The notes beneath the pieces were generated by a model. The model searched no databases. It was given only the letters and a program-made list of their open reading frames with translations, and was not told the DNA's origin. From Luteimicrobium sp049844995 (GTDB lineage Bacteria; Actinomycetota; Actinomycetes; Actinomycetales; Cellulomonadaceae): 64,000 nucleotides of DNA. The stretch is from the NCBI RefSeq assembly GCF_049844995.1, contig NZ_JBNCMC010000004.1:186001-250000 (forward strand). Reading direction: 5' to 3'. Shown here one piece after another: positions 38,232 to 47,465 of the stretch (the stretch's first letter is position 1; every line of letters begins with the position of its first letter). A program made the position numbers and the translations under genes.

Positions 38232-39350
38232 TCAGGCCGACGCCGGTGCGGCGGTCGACTTCCTGACGCGCAGGGACGGGCTGATCACGACCCGGTGGGC
38301 GGGCCGGTCCGGGTCGGCGAGCCGGGCCGCCGCGAGCTCGACGGCCGCCCGCCCGATCGACCGACGAGGCGGGCGCACCGCCGTCAGGGGCGGGCTGAAC
38401 AGGCCCGCCGCCTCGTCGTCGTAGGCGACGACGGACAGGTCGCCAGGGACGGTGAGGCCGCGGTCCTCCCAGCGCTGGACGAGCGCCATCGCCTCGGGGT
38501 CGGCGTGCACGAGCAGCGCGGTGGTCCGGGTCTCCAGGCAGCGGTCGAGGATGGCGTCGAGCTCGGCGTCCCACGCGGCGGCGCGCGAGTCGGGGACGGC
38601 GGCGTCGACGGTGGACGTCACGTCCAGGCCCGACTCGGACATGGCCTCGAGCCAGCCGCGGTGCACGTGCGGCGCGGTGGGGCTCTGGCGGGCGACGACG
38701 ACGCCGATGCGCTCGTGGCCGAGGTCCGCGAGGTGACGCACGGCCATGCCGGCCCCGAGCGCGTGGTCGGTCACGACGGACTCCATGGCCGCGTGGTACG
38801 GCCCGTAGGTGGCCGTGCGCTCGACGAGCACCGTGGGCAGCCCCGTCTCGTGCAGCCACTCGGCCGTCGCGGCAGCCGCCGGCACGTCGGCGCGCGGTGC
38901 GATCACGAGCGCGTCGACGCCCTGCCGCTCGACGAGCCGCCGCAGCTGCGGGCGCTCGTCGGCGGCCTCGTAGGACGAGCCCCGGAGGATCACGGTCATG
39001 TCGAGGTCCGATGCCGCCTCCTGGGCGCCCTGCACGACCTCCGGCCAGTAGTAGTCCAGGGACGGGACGAGGATGCCGAGGCGCATGCCCGACGGGAGCA
39101 GGCGGTTCGCCGCCGGGGTGGGCTGCTCCTCGTCGTCGGCGGCCGCGCCTCGCTGCAGGAGGCTGGCGCCGCCGTGCACGCGCTCGACGAGCCCCTCGTC
39201 GGCGAGCTGCGCGATGTCCCGACGGATCGTGATAGCGGAGACGCCGAGCACGTCCGTGAGGTCGGAGACGCGCACGGTGCCGTGGCGCTGGAGCTCCTCG
39301 AGGACCTGGTGGCGCCGGGTCACGGGCAGCGGGGCGCGGGAGTCGGTCAT
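38232..39350 (-). CDS. hybrid regulator: DeoR-type winged helix with LacI-type sensor
   Basis: A 372-aa protein. The first 60 residues form a DeoR-type winged HTH (RRHQVLEELQRHGTVRVSDL, then SAITIRRDIAQL and HGGASLL). From about residue 80 a periplasmic-binding-protein-like sensor of the LacI class follows (RLGILVPSLDYYWPEV; GDLSVVAYDD). ATG 39350 overlaps the stop of the heparinase-like gene (ATGA), so the two are co-transcribed. DeoR-type heads often bind direct repeats, and TGATCGT is repeated at a 10-bp interval (41321, 41331) in the divergent promoter. It probably controls the uronate branch on both sides. Confidence 0.88.
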   Translation of the reverse strand: MTDSRAPLPVTRRHQVLEELQRHGTVRVSDLTDVLGVSAITIRRDIAQLADEGLVERVHGGASLLQRGAAADDEEQPTPAANRLLPSGMRLGILVPSLDYYWPEVVQGAQEAASDLDMTVILRGSSYEAADERPQLRRLVERQGVDALVIAPRADVPAAAATAEWLHETGLPTVLVERTATYGPYHAAMESVVTDHALGAGMAVRHLADLGHERIGVVVARQSPTAPHVHRGWLEAMSESGLDVTSTVDAAVPDSRAAAWDAELDAILDRCLETRTTALLVHADPEAMALVQRWEDRGLTVPGDLSVVAYDDEAAGLFSPPLTAVRPPRRSIGRAAVELAAARLADPDRPAHRVVISPSLRVRKSTAAPASA

Positions 39351-41290
39351 GGCTGGGTGGCCTCCTCGATCACGATGGTCACGTCGGTGCTGCGCACGTG
39401 GGACACGTCGATGGCGAGCCGGGTCAGCCGGTCGCCCCACGACTCGCTCAGCCAGGGGTCGTCGAGCGTCCACTCGTCGACGCGTACCGCCAGGTCAGGT
39501 GGCCATCTGAGGACGACCGTAGCGCCACCGGGCCCCGGCCGGACGGTCGCCGTGCCGGGCGTCGTCGTGACGTCGCCGGCGCACAGCAGGTGCAGCTCCG
39601 TGGGGGCCTCGGCGTCCCGCGGCTCGAGCTCCCACGTGTCGTTGACGGTCACGCGGCCGACCGACCGGTCGAGGCGAGCCGTCCGCCGCCAGGTCCGCAG
39701 GCCGGCGCCCGGGTAGCAGTCCGCGAGGTCGAGCGCGAGCGCGGCGGCGTCGTCGAGCGTGGCGACCACGTCGCGGGCCGCGTGCTCCGCACCCGTCGCC
39801 TGCGGGGTGCCCCGCACCTCGGGCACGTTGTGCCACGAGCTCTGCATGGCACGGATCAGGTAGCGGTCGGGCCCGAAGGTCTGGGCCGTGTACGTCGGAC
39901 GGCCCGCGTCCACGACGGCGGGGACGCCGTCGACGGCGACGACGAACGAGCCGACGTCGTCGTGGTTGTGGTGCTCGCCGTTGTGCCCGCCCTTGGCGAC
40001 GAGCGTCAGGCCGGCCGCGCTGCCGGCGCGCCGGCGGGCCACGAGGACCTGGGTCGAGCCGAGCCACACGTCGCGGGGGAGCGGCGGCTCCGAGGCCGCG
40101 GCGTCGCGCCACGCCGGGTCAGTGAGGGCCCGGAGGACGCGGCCGAGCCCGTGCGCGGGCGCCGTGACAGGAGCGCCCGACCGGCGGCGGGACGCGGCGA
40201 GCGCGCGGGCGTCGCCGTCGCTCACGCGCGCCGCGGCGCGGTGGAGCTCGCGCCAGGGCAGCTCGTCGCTGATCCGTGCGGGGCCGTCCGCGTGGTTGAC
40301 GAACCAGTCGCCGCCGAGGTGCATTCGGTGCGGGAACGCGACGGTCTCGCGCAGGCAGGGGAGGTCGCGCGCGTCCAGGGCGCCGTCGGTCGCGTGCGCG
40401 AGCGCCTCGAGCGCCTCGAGCGCCCGGCAGGCGCCGTTCCACCAGTAGTGGAAGCCCTCGTCGATCGCGCCGTCGTCGGGCAGCGAGGCGACGTAGCGGT
40501 CGAGCCCCTCGACGACGAGGCCGACGATCGTCGCCCGCTCGTCGGGGTCGTCGACGAGCCGGAGCGCCGCGACCAGGACGTTGCCGTGGATCCATGGGTT
40601 CCAGTTGTGGACGTCGCCGTCGAGCCCGAGCCAGTGCCAGTCCCGGCGCCCGACGAACGGGTCGAGCACGCGGACCCGGCTCTCGTGCCGGATCCTCGCG
40701 CGCAGGCCAGGGACGCGCGCGTCGAGGGCCTCGCCGAGCAGGTGGTCGATCCAGGCGAGCTGCCCGACGACCTCGCCCGCGCCGAGGTCGAGGTAGGGGT
40801 CCGTGACCGTCGGCAGGACGGACCCGTGCCGGGCGCGGGTGTCGTCGTGGGCCGGCCAGCACCAGGTGCTCTGCTCGCAGAGGAGGACCACGCCGTCGGC
40901 GACCTCGTCGAGCCACGCGTCGTCGAGGGTGCGGGCCGCGAGCACGGTCGCGACGGTGAGCCGCTCCGCACGCGCGAAGACGGCAGCCTCGTACGTGACG
41001 CGGTCGCCGTCGCGGTGGTAGCGCGCGTAGTCGCGGGCGAGCGGCTGCGGCCACGGCGTGCCGGCGGTCGCGGCGCCGAGCGCTTCGACCCGGTCGAGGG
41101 TCACGGCGTCCAGGGCGCGCTCGGTCCACGCGGTGCGGTCGGTGGCGGGCGGCACGGCGAGCGCCCGAGCGGGGTCGCGCAGCGCCTCGCGGAGGCGCGC
41201 GCGGTCGGTTCCCCACCGCGTCGCCAGGGGCCCCGCGAACGACCCTCCGGCCGTGGCCGCGCGCCCCGGTGATGTGGTGTGTGCCGACAC
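39347..41290 (-). CDS. heparinase II/III-like protein, putative intracellular polysaccharide lyase
   Basis: A 647-aa protein without signal peptide, from GTG 41290 behind GAGGGGG. It has an N-terminal (alpha/alpha) toroid (about 40-400) with NWNPWIHGNVLVAAL, then the heparinase II/III C-terminal beta domain with HNHDDVGSF and the following VDAGRPTYT (about 430-647). Families with this fold (PL12, PL15, PL17, PL21 and others) cleave uronate-containing chains by beta-elimination and leave 4,5-unsaturated uronates. Lack of export suggests action on imported oligosaccharides. The neighbouring GH88, isomerase and KduD would consume the product. The exact PL family and substrate are not assigned. 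An operator palindrome lies 11 bp upstream of the start. Confidence 0.82.
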   Translation of the reverse strand: MSAHTTSPGRAATAGGSFAGPLATRWGTDRARLREALRDPARALAVPPATDRTAWTERALDAVTLDRVEALGAATAGTPWPQPLARDYARYHRDGDRVTYEAAVFARAERLTVATVLAARTLDDAWLDEVADGVVLLCEQSTWCWPAHDDTRARHGSVLPTVTDPYLDLGAGEVVGQLAWIDHLLGEALDARVPGLRARIRHESRVRVLDPFVGRRDWHWLGLDGDVHNWNPWIHGNVLVAALRLVDDPDERATIVGLVVEGLDRYVASLPDDGAIDEGFHYWWNGACRALEALEALAHATDGALDARDLPCLRETVAFPHRMHLGGDWFVNHADGPARISDELPWRELHRAAARVSDGDARALAASRRRSGAPVTAPAHGLGRVLRALTDPAWRDAAASEPPLPRDVWLGSTQVLVARRRAGSAAGLTLVAKGGHNGEHHNHDDVGSFVVAVDGVPAVVDAGRPTYTAQTFGPDRYLIRAMQSSWHNVPEVRGTPQATGAEHAARDVVATLDDAAALALDLADCYPGAGLRTWRRTARLDRSVGRVTVNDTWELEPRDAEAPTELHLLCAGDVTTTPGTATVRPGPGGATVVLRWPPDLAVRVDEWTLDDPWLSESWGDRLTRLAIDVSHVRSTDVTIVIEEATQP

Positions 41291-41301
41291 CTGGCCCCCT
41301 C

Positions 41302-41337
41302 GAACATCGATGTTCCTGTGTGATCGTTCGTGATCGT
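41302..41337. promoter_or_regulatory. divergent operators: perfect palindrome plus TGATCGT direct repeats
   Basis: GAACATCGATGTTC (41302-41315) is a perfect 14-bp palindrome whose ACATCGATGT core equals the sites at 31874 and 31886. TGATCGT follows at 41321-41327 and 41331-41337, a 10-bp direct repeat suiting a DeoR-type regulator. TTGACA at 41354-41359 could be a -35 for the rightward operon; no convincing -10 is seen. Confidence 0.6.
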
Positions 41338-41441
41338 AACAGAGTGAAGTGGGTTGACATGCTTCGGTAGTGAGCGCCAGACTCGCCCGTGTTCACGTCG
41401 CCATCCCGGCGCCACCGCACGAGCTCGACGAGGAATTCGGT

Positions 41442-43472
41442 ATGGACCGCAGCGCTGCGCACCACCGCGAGACACCCGCCCGGGAGCCGTCCCGCGACGC
41501 GCTCGTGGCGCTCGCGGACCGCATGCTCGTCGCCGTCCGGCCCTTCGCCTCGCCGGGCGGCGCGCTCATCACGCTCCCGGGCGCCGAGGGCGGCTACGGC
41601 CGTCGCGTCGACGGTTTCGAGGGCTTCGCGCGGACGTTCCTCCTCGCCGGGTTCCGGATCGCCGGCGCGCGGGGTGAGGGCGTCGACGAGCTCCTCGAGC
41701 GCTACGCGGCGGGCCTCGCGGCGGGGACCGACCCGGCCTCCGAGGAGCGATGGGTCCGCCTCGACGAGCACGGCCAGGCCAAGGTGGAGGCCGCGTCGAT
41801 CGCCCTCGTGCTCGACCTCACGCGGCCCTGGCTGTGGGACCGTCTGCCCACCACCGTGCAGGAGCGCGTCGTGGCGTATCTCGCGGCCGCCGTCGGCGAC
41901 GACACGTACCCGCGGATCAACTGGGTGTGGTTCCGCCTCGTCGTCGAGACGTTCCTCCGGTCCGTCGGCGGTCCGTGGTCCGCCGACGACATGGCCGAGG
42001 ACCTCGCGACACACGACTCGTTCGTCCGGGCGGACGGCTGGCTCGCCGACGGGCAGGAGCGCGCGTTCGACCACTACACCGGCTGGGCGCTCCACCTGTA
42101 CCCCGCGCTGTGGGCGCGCATGCGGGGCGCCGAGGACCTCGCGGCGCCCCGTCGCGCCCACGACGTCGCGCTCCTCGACCGCTACCTCCAGGACGCGGTC
42201 GCGCTCGTCGGGGGCGACGGGTCGCCGCTCCTCCAGGGGCGCTCGCTGATCTACCGTTTCGCCGCCGCTGCGCCGTTCTGGGTCGGCTCGATCGCCGAGG
42301 TCCCCTCGCTCGGGCCGGGGCTGCTGCGTCGCGCCGCCACCCGCGTCGTGGGGCACTTCGCGGAGCACGGGGCGCCCGACGAGCGGGGCCTCCTCACGCT
42401 CGGCTGGCACCACGAGTGGCGGCCGCTCGCCCAGTCGTACTCCGGGCCCGGGTCGCCGTACTGGGCCGCCAAGGGCCTGCTCGGCATCGCGCTCCCCGCC
42501 GACCACCCCGTCTGGACGGCGCCCGACGAGCCGCTGCCCGTCGAGCGCGGCGACGTGCTGCGGGCCGTGCGGGCGCCCGGCTGGATCGTCTCCGGCACGC
42601 GCGCCGACGGCGTCGTGCGGGTGGTCAACCACGGCACCGACCACGCGGTCGCGGACGCCGACGTCGCCGACAGCCCCCTGTACGCGCGGCTCGGGTACTC
42701 GACGGCGACGTCGCCGCTGCTCGACGACGCGGCGTGGCGCGACCCGCTCGACCAGTCGGTCGCGCTCGTCGACCCGCGGGGGCGAGCGTCGCACCGCTCG
42801 GGGATGCGCGTCCTCGCGACCCGTGCCGACGGCGACGTCGGGGTCGCGGCCTCCGTCGCGAACGCCCACTGGGTGCAGACCGCCGACGACGAGCCGGACC
42901 ACGGCAGCGGGCGCGGCGGCGAGGCGACCGCGGCCGGCGTGCTCACGACGGTCTCGCTCGTGCGGGGTCCGTGGGAGCTCCGGCTCGTCCGCGTCGACCA
43001 CCCGGCCGAGGCGGCCGTCTCGCTGCGCGTCGGCGGGTGGGCGGTGAGCGGCGACGGACCGGGGGAGTCGGCGCACGACGCGGGCTCGGCCCGCGCGGCG
43101 GCCGGCGGGCTCGGGTCCTCCGTCGCCGTGGTGCCCGTGGGGGCGCTCGCGCCGGCCCCGGACCCCGTCGCGACCGGCGTCGACCTGCGTGACGACGCCA
43201 CCCCGCTCGGCCCGACGGCGCTCGTCCCGTGGGTCCGGCTCGCCGTCGTCGGCGGCGCGTGGCACGCCGTGCTGCTCGAGCTCGGCGGCCCCCACGCGGC
43301 CGGAGCCGCCGCCGGCGCACCCCTGACCGCTCGGCTCACGCCGGCGGGCGACGTCGTCGTCACCTGGCCCGACGGCGCCGCGACCACGACGTCCGTTCCC
43401 GAGGCGGCGTCCGTCCCGCACCACCCCTCCGACAGCACCACCCCTTCCGAGACGACCCCCGGTCCTCGGTGA
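41442..43472 (+). CDS. DUF2264 family protein, putative glycoside hydrolase
   Basis: A 676-aa protein without signal peptide. The first approximately 400 residues are a DUF2264-type (alpha/alpha) barrel with GYGRRVDGFEGFARTF, NWVWFRLV and WLADGQERAFDHYTGWAL; the C-terminal part is a beta-rich domain. Some DUF2264 relatives have been placed in GH154, a family with beta-glucuronidase activity; I recall this rather than see it. ATG 41442 has GAGGAATT 7 bases upstream, better than GTG 41370, which lies in the promoter region. It heads the rightward uronate operon and faces the heparinase-like gene, so a role on glucuronate-bearing oligosaccharides is plausible. Confidence 0.8.
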   Translation: MDRSAAHHRETPAREPSRDALVALADRMLVAVRPFASPGGALITLPGAEGGYGRRVDGFEGFARTFLLAGFRIAGARGEGVDELLERYAAGLAAGTDPASEERWVRLDEHGQAKVEAASIALVLDLTRPWLWDRLPTTVQERVVAYLAAAVGDDTYPRINWVWFRLVVETFLRSVGGPWSADDMAEDLATHDSFVRADGWLADGQERAFDHYTGWALHLYPALWARMRGAEDLAAPRRAHDVALLDRYLQDAVALVGGDGSPLLQGRSLIYRFAAAAPFWVGSIAEVPSLGPGLLRRAATRVVGHFAEHGAPDERGLLTLGWHHEWRPLAQSYSGPGSPYWAAKGLLGIALPADHPVWTAPDEPLPVERGDVLRAVRAPGWIVSGTRADGVVRVVNHGTDHAVADADVADSPLYARLGYSTATSPLLDDAAWRDPLDQSVALVDPRGRASHRSGMRVLATRADGDVGVAASVANAHWVQTADDEPDHGSGRGGEATAAGVLTTVSLVRGPWELRLVRVDHPAEAAVSLRVGGWAVSGDGPGESAHDAGSARAAAGGLGSSVAVVPVGALAPAPDPVATGVDLRDDATPLGPTALVPWVRLAVVGGAWHAVLLELGGPHAAGAAAGAPLTARLTPAGDVVVTWPDGAATTTSVPEAASVPHHPSDSTTPSETTPGPR

Positions 43473-43518
43473 CCCGAACGGTCCAACGACGGACCACGAC
43501 GCATCAAAGGAGCACGTG

Positions 43519-44823
43519 ATGAAGCGTTCTGCCCTGGCTCTCCTCGGCACCGCCGTGGTGGCCTCCCTGACCCTCGCCGGCTGCGGCGGCGGTGGCTCCG
43601 GCGGCGACGAGACGCCCGACGGCCCGGTCACCCTCACGCTCGCAGGCTGGAGCCTCTCGACGACGCCCGAGTTCAAGACGCTCGCCGACGGCTTCCACAA
43701 GGTCGACCCGAACGTGACGGTCGAGCTCAAGGAGTACGACGCCACCAACTACGACACGCAGATGACGGCGGACCTCTCGGCAGGCAAGGCGCCCGACGTC
43801 TACGTCCAGAAGAACCTCAAGAACTACGCCACGTACCAGGGCGGCGGCCAGCTCCTCGACGTGTCCGACGTCGCCGCGAAGCTGGACAAGGACGCGACGG
43901 GCGGGCTCTCGGACTACGCGGTGGACGGCAAGACGTACGCGATCCCCTACCGCCAGGACTCCTGGGTCCTCTTCTACAACAAGGACCTGTTCAAGAAGGC
44001 GGGCGTCGCCGCCCCCGACGGCTCGTGGACGTGGGACGACTACGACGCGGCCGCGAAGAAGCTCACGCAGAACCTGTCGGCCAAGGACTCCAAGGCCCTC
44101 GGCACGTACCAGCACACGTGGCAGTCGACGGTCCAGGGCTTCGCGCTGGCACAGACCCAGGGCGCCGACCTGCTGAACAACGACTTCGGCTACCTCAAGC
44201 CCTACTACGAGCGTGCGCTCGGGCTCCAGGACGCGGGCGCCCAGGTCAGCCTGGGCGACGCGACGAGCAACTCGCTCACCTACCAGGCGGAGTTCGGCAA
44301 GCAGCAGGCCGCGATGATGCCGATGGGCACCTGGTACATCGCGACCCTGCTGTCCCAGCAGGGCACCGGCGACGCCGACACCTTCGACTGGGGTATCGCG
44401 CCCGCGCCGCAGGCCGACGCGAGCACGACCGGCACCGACAAGACCCCGGTCACCTTCGGCGACCCGACCGGGCTCGGGATCAACCCGAAGATCGACAAGA
44501 AGAAGGTCGCCGCCGCCAAGGAGTTCCTCGCGTACGCCGCGGGTGTCGACGGCGCGAAGTCGCTGGCCTCCATCGGCATCACGCCCGCCAACACGTCGGC
44601 TGTCGCGGACACGTTCTTCCAGCTCAAGGGCATGCCGACGGATGCCCTGTCGAAGTTCGCGTTCTCGACCCACGACACCAAGCCGGAGAACCCGGTGTCC
44701 GCCAAGACGGCCACGCTCCAGAACATCCTCAACGACCTGCACACGGCCGTGATGTCCAAGAGCACCGCCGTCGACAAGGCGATCTCGGACGCCGAGGCGC
44801 GGGCCAAGAACGAGGCCCCGTGA
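43519..44823 (+). CDS. sugar-binding lipoprotein of ABC importer (YesO/UgpB-like)
   Basis: A 434-aa solute-binding protein with signal peptide, lipobox LAGC and a Gly-rich linker. AAAGGAG (43506-43512) supports ATG 43519 over GTG 43516. Followed by two permeases, a DUF624 membrane protein and an unsaturated glucuronyl hydrolase, the layout recalls the Bacillus yes rhamnogalacturonan locus (yesLOPQR). It therefore probably takes up uronate-containing oligosaccharides; ligand not proven. Confidence 0.92.
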   Translation: MKRSALALLGTAVVASLTLAGCGGGGSGGDETPDGPVTLTLAGWSLSTTPEFKTLADGFHKVDPNVTVELKEYDATNYDTQMTADLSAGKAPDVYVQKNLKNYATYQGGGQLLDVSDVAAKLDKDATGGLSDYAVDGKTYAIPYRQDSWVLFYNKDLFKKAGVAAPDGSWTWDDYDAAAKKLTQNLSAKDSKALGTYQHTWQSTVQGFALAQTQGADLLNNDFGYLKPYYERALGLQDAGAQVSLGDATSNSLTYQAEFGKQQAAMMPMGTWYIATLLSQQGTGDADTFDWGIAPAPQADASTTGTDKTPVTFGDPTGLGINPKIDKKKVAAAKEFLAYAAGVDGAKSLASIGITPANTSAVADTFFQLKGMPTDALSKFAFSTHDTKPENPVSAKTATLQNILNDLHTAVMSKSTAVDKAISDAEARAKNEAP

Positions 44824-44841
44824 GCCGTCGGTGACGACGGC

Positions 44842-44877
44842 GCCCGGCGGGGGCGGGAACCCCCGCCCCCGCCGGGC
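44842..44877 (+). promoter_or_regulatory. intercistronic GC hairpin after lipoprotein gene
   Basis: A perfect 16-bp stem (44842-44857 with 44862-44877) with loop AACC lies between the lipoprotein and permease genes, at the position equivalent to the hairpin at 34646. Confidence 0.65.
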
Positions 44878-44910
44878 CCACCACCGGTCCCATCGACAGG
44901 AGCACCCACC

Positions 44911-45825
44911 ATGGCCACGACGACGCTCACCGCGGCGCGACGCCGCCCCGGCAGCAGGCTGAGGCTCCGCAACACCCTGATCGGGTGGAGCTTCATCCTG
45001 CCGAACTTCCTGGGGTTCGCCTTCCTCACGCTCATCCCCGTGGGCGCGCTGTTCTACCTCGCGTTCACCGACTGGAACGTCTTCGGGACGGCGAGCTGGA
45101 CCGGGCTGACGAACGTCCGCCGGCTGATCCACGACACCAGCTTCTGGACGGCGTTCCGCAACACGCTCTACTACTCCGCGCTGCACATCCCGATCACGCT
45201 CTGCGTCTCGCTGTGCCTGGCGCTGCTGCTCAACCGGAAGCTCCGCGGCGTCACGTTCTTCCGGACGGCCGCGTTCTTCCCCTACATCACGTCGATCGTC
45301 GCGATCGCCGTCGTGTGGAACGCGCTCTTCAGCCCCAAGTACGGGCCGATCAACGAGATCCTGCGCTTCGTCGGCGTCGACAACCCGCCCGGGTGGACGT
45401 CGTCCGCGACGTGGTCGATGCCCGCCGTGATCCTGGTCGGCGTCTGGCGGGAGATGGGCTACTACATGCTCCTCCTCCTCGCCGGCCTCCAGACCATCCC
45501 GCAGCAGCTCTACGAGGCGGCGCGGATGGACGGCGCCAACGCGTGGCAGCGGTTCTGGAACGTCACCATCCCGTCGCTGCGCCCCACGATGTTCTTCGTC
45601 ACCGTGATGCTGACCATCGGCAGCCTCAAGGTCTTCGACCTGATCCTCGTGATGACGAACGGCGGCCCCGGGCAGTCGACCCTCGTGCTCTCGCAGTACA
45701 TCTACAAGAAGGGCTTCGAGGAGAACCAGTTCGGCTACGCCTCCACGGTCGCGATCGTCCTGTTCCTGCTGTGCGTCCTGGTCACGGTCGTGCAGTTCCT
45801 CGTCAACAAGAGGAGGGAGCGCTGA
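44911..45825 (+). CDS. sugar ABC transporter permease, MalF/YesP type
   Basis: A 304-aa permease with six hydrophobic segments; the EAA loop reads EAARMDGANAWQRFWNV then IPSLRP. ACAGGAG precedes the ATG. It shares one base with the next start (TGATG at 45823-45827). Confidence 0.93.
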   Translation: MATTTLTAARRRPGSRLRLRNTLIGWSFILPNFLGFAFLTLIPVGALFYLAFTDWNVFGTASWTGLTNVRRLIHDTSFWTAFRNTLYYSALHIPITLCVSLCLALLLNRKLRGVTFFRTAAFFPYITSIVAIAVVWNALFSPKYGPINEILRFVGVDNPPGWTSSATWSMPAVILVGVWREMGYYMLLLLAGLQTIPQQLYEAARMDGANAWQRFWNVTIPSLRPTMFFVTVMLTIGSLKVFDLILVMTNGGPGQSTLVLSQYIYKKGFEENQFGYASTVAIVLFLLCVLVTVVQFLVNKRRER

Positions 45826-46718
45826 TGGCCACCCTCGCCGAGGCCCGCACGCTCGAGCCCACGCTGGTGTCGCCGCCCCGGCGGCGCGGACGTCGCCCGC
45901 TGGGACGAACCGGCAAGATCGTCGGCTACGGCGTCATGGTCGTCGCCGCGGCGGCGCTGCTGCTGCCGTTCTACTGGATGGTCATGTCGTCGCTGAAGCA
46001 CAACAGCGACGTGTTCACGATCCCGATCCAGTGGTTCCCCAAGTCGATCGTGTGGTCGAACTACGTCGACATCTGGTCCAAGGGCGACATGCTGACGTGG
46101 CTGAAGAACACCCTGGTGCTCTCCGTCTCCGTCACGTTCCTGCAGGTGCTCACCGGGAGCTTCGCCGCCTACGGGTTCGCCCGGATACGGTTCCCCGGGC
46201 GCGACGCTCTGTTCCTGGGGTACATCGCGACGATCGCCGTGCCGTGGCAGTCGTACATGATCCCGCAGTTCATCCTGATGTCGAAGATCCACCTCAACAA
46301 CACGCTGTGGTCGATCATCGCGCTTCAGGCCTTCGGGGCCTTCGGGGTGTTCCTCATGAAGCAGTTCTTCGAGACGGTGCCCGAGGAGCTGAGCGAGGCG
46401 GCCCGCATCGACGGGCTGTCCGAGTACGGCATCTACCGGCGCATCATGCTCCCGCTGTCCGTCCCGGCGATCGCCAGCCTCACGCTGCTCACGTTCGTCA
46501 ACACGTGGAACGACTACCTCGGCCCGCTGATCTACCTGCGCAGCCCGGACCTGTGGACGATCCAGATCGGCCTCAAGTCGTTCATCAGCCAGTACAACGC
46601 CGACTACGCGTGGATCATGGCGGGCTCCGTGGTCTCGGTGCTGCCCATCGCGATCATCTTCATGCTCGGCCAGCGGTACTTCGTCGAGGGCATCGCGACC
46701 ACGGGTCTGAAGGGCTGA
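45825..46718 (+). CDS. sugar ABC transporter permease, MalG/YesQ type
   Basis: A 297-aa permease with six hydrophobic segments and EAA loop EAARIDGLSEYGIYRRIM before LPLSVP. GAGGGAG lies upstream of ATG 45825, which overlaps the previous stop by one base. It belongs to the importer headed at 43519. Confidence 0.93.
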   Translation: MATLAEARTLEPTLVSPPRRRGRRPLGRTGKIVGYGVMVVAAAALLLPFYWMVMSSLKHNSDVFTIPIQWFPKSIVWSNYVDIWSKGDMLTWLKNTLVLSVSVTFLQVLTGSFAAYGFARIRFPGRDALFLGYIATIAVPWQSYMIPQFILMSKIHLNNTLWSIIALQAFGAFGVFLMKQFFETVPEELSEAARIDGLSEYGIYRRIMLPLSVPAIASLTLLTFVNTWNDYLGPLIYLRSPDLWTIQIGLKSFISQYNADYAWIMAGSVVSVLPIAIIFMLGQRYFVEGIATTGLKG

Positions 46719-46722
46719 CGCG

Positions 46723-47418
46723 ATGAACTTCAAGAACTCGCTGCACGACATGCTCGGGCTCATCATGAGCACCGTCTACGCGGCGCTCGCGACCAACGTC
46801 ATGCTCGTCGTCTCGTGCCTGCCCCTCGTGCTGGGGCTGCTCACCACCGACCCGTCCCGGTCGTGGCCGGCTCTCGTCGCGACCGCGCCGCTGTGCGCGC
46901 CCGCGCTGGCGGCCGCAGCCGCCGTGTTCGAGGCGTTCTCCGCCGACACGAGCACCCCGGTCGTCCGGACGTTCTGGCGCGCGTGGCGCGCGGTGCTGCC
47001 GCGGGCCGCGGCGGTCGGTGCGCTCGGCGCCGGGCTGGGCGTCGTGGCCGGGGTCGACGTCGCCGCCGCGTGGGGCAACCGCGTCGGGGCGTTCGCGATC
47101 CCCGTCCTCGTGACGCTGGTCCTGGTCGCGGTCTGCGTCACCCTGACCGCGCTCGTGGCGCTGGGCTCGGCGCCGCGGGCCCGCGTCCGCGACGTGCTCC
47201 GGGCGGCCGGCTACGCCGCCGTCCGCCGCTGGTACCTGACCGTCCTCTCGCTCTTCCTGCTCGGCCTGCTCGCCGCGGTCGTCGCGGCCAGGCCCGCACT
47301 CGGGCTCGGCCTTGCGCTCGCCCCGCTCCTGTACGTCGTCTGGGCCAACACGCGGTACGCCCTGCGTCCCGCGCTCGACCCGGCCGGCGCCGTCGGGGCG
47401 CCGAGCCCGACCGCATGA
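46723..47418 (+). CDS. DUF624 (YesL-like) membrane protein
   Basis: A 231-aa protein with about five to six hydrophobic segments and a basic cytosolic loop with a conserved-looking WRAWRAVLPRA. DUF624/YesL proteins are recurrent but uncharacterised companions of CUT1 importers in pectin and glycan clusters. GAAGGG precedes the ATG, 4 bp after the permease stop, so it is tightly in the operon. A helper or quality-control role for the importer is a guess. Confidence 0.85.
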   Translation: MNFKNSLHDMLGLIMSTVYAALATNVMLVVSCLPLVLGLLTTDPSRSWPALVATAPLCAPALAAAAAVFEAFSADTSTPVVRTFWRAWRAVLPRAAAVGALGAGLGVVAGVDVAAAWGNRVGAFAIPVLVTLVLVAVCVTLTALVALGSAPRARVRDVLRAAGYAAVRRWYLTVLSLFLLGLLAAVVAARPALGLGLALAPLLYVVWANTRYALRPALDPAGAVGAPSPTA

Positions 47419-47465
47419 ACTCGTCCGCCTCCGAGGCGTACCCCGCTCCTGAAGGGAACACCCCC

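Noticed and set aside
41370..41441. GTG start for the DUF2264 gene
   Set aside because: No ribosome-binding site, next to a TTGACA box; ATG 41442 has GAGGAATT at good spacing.
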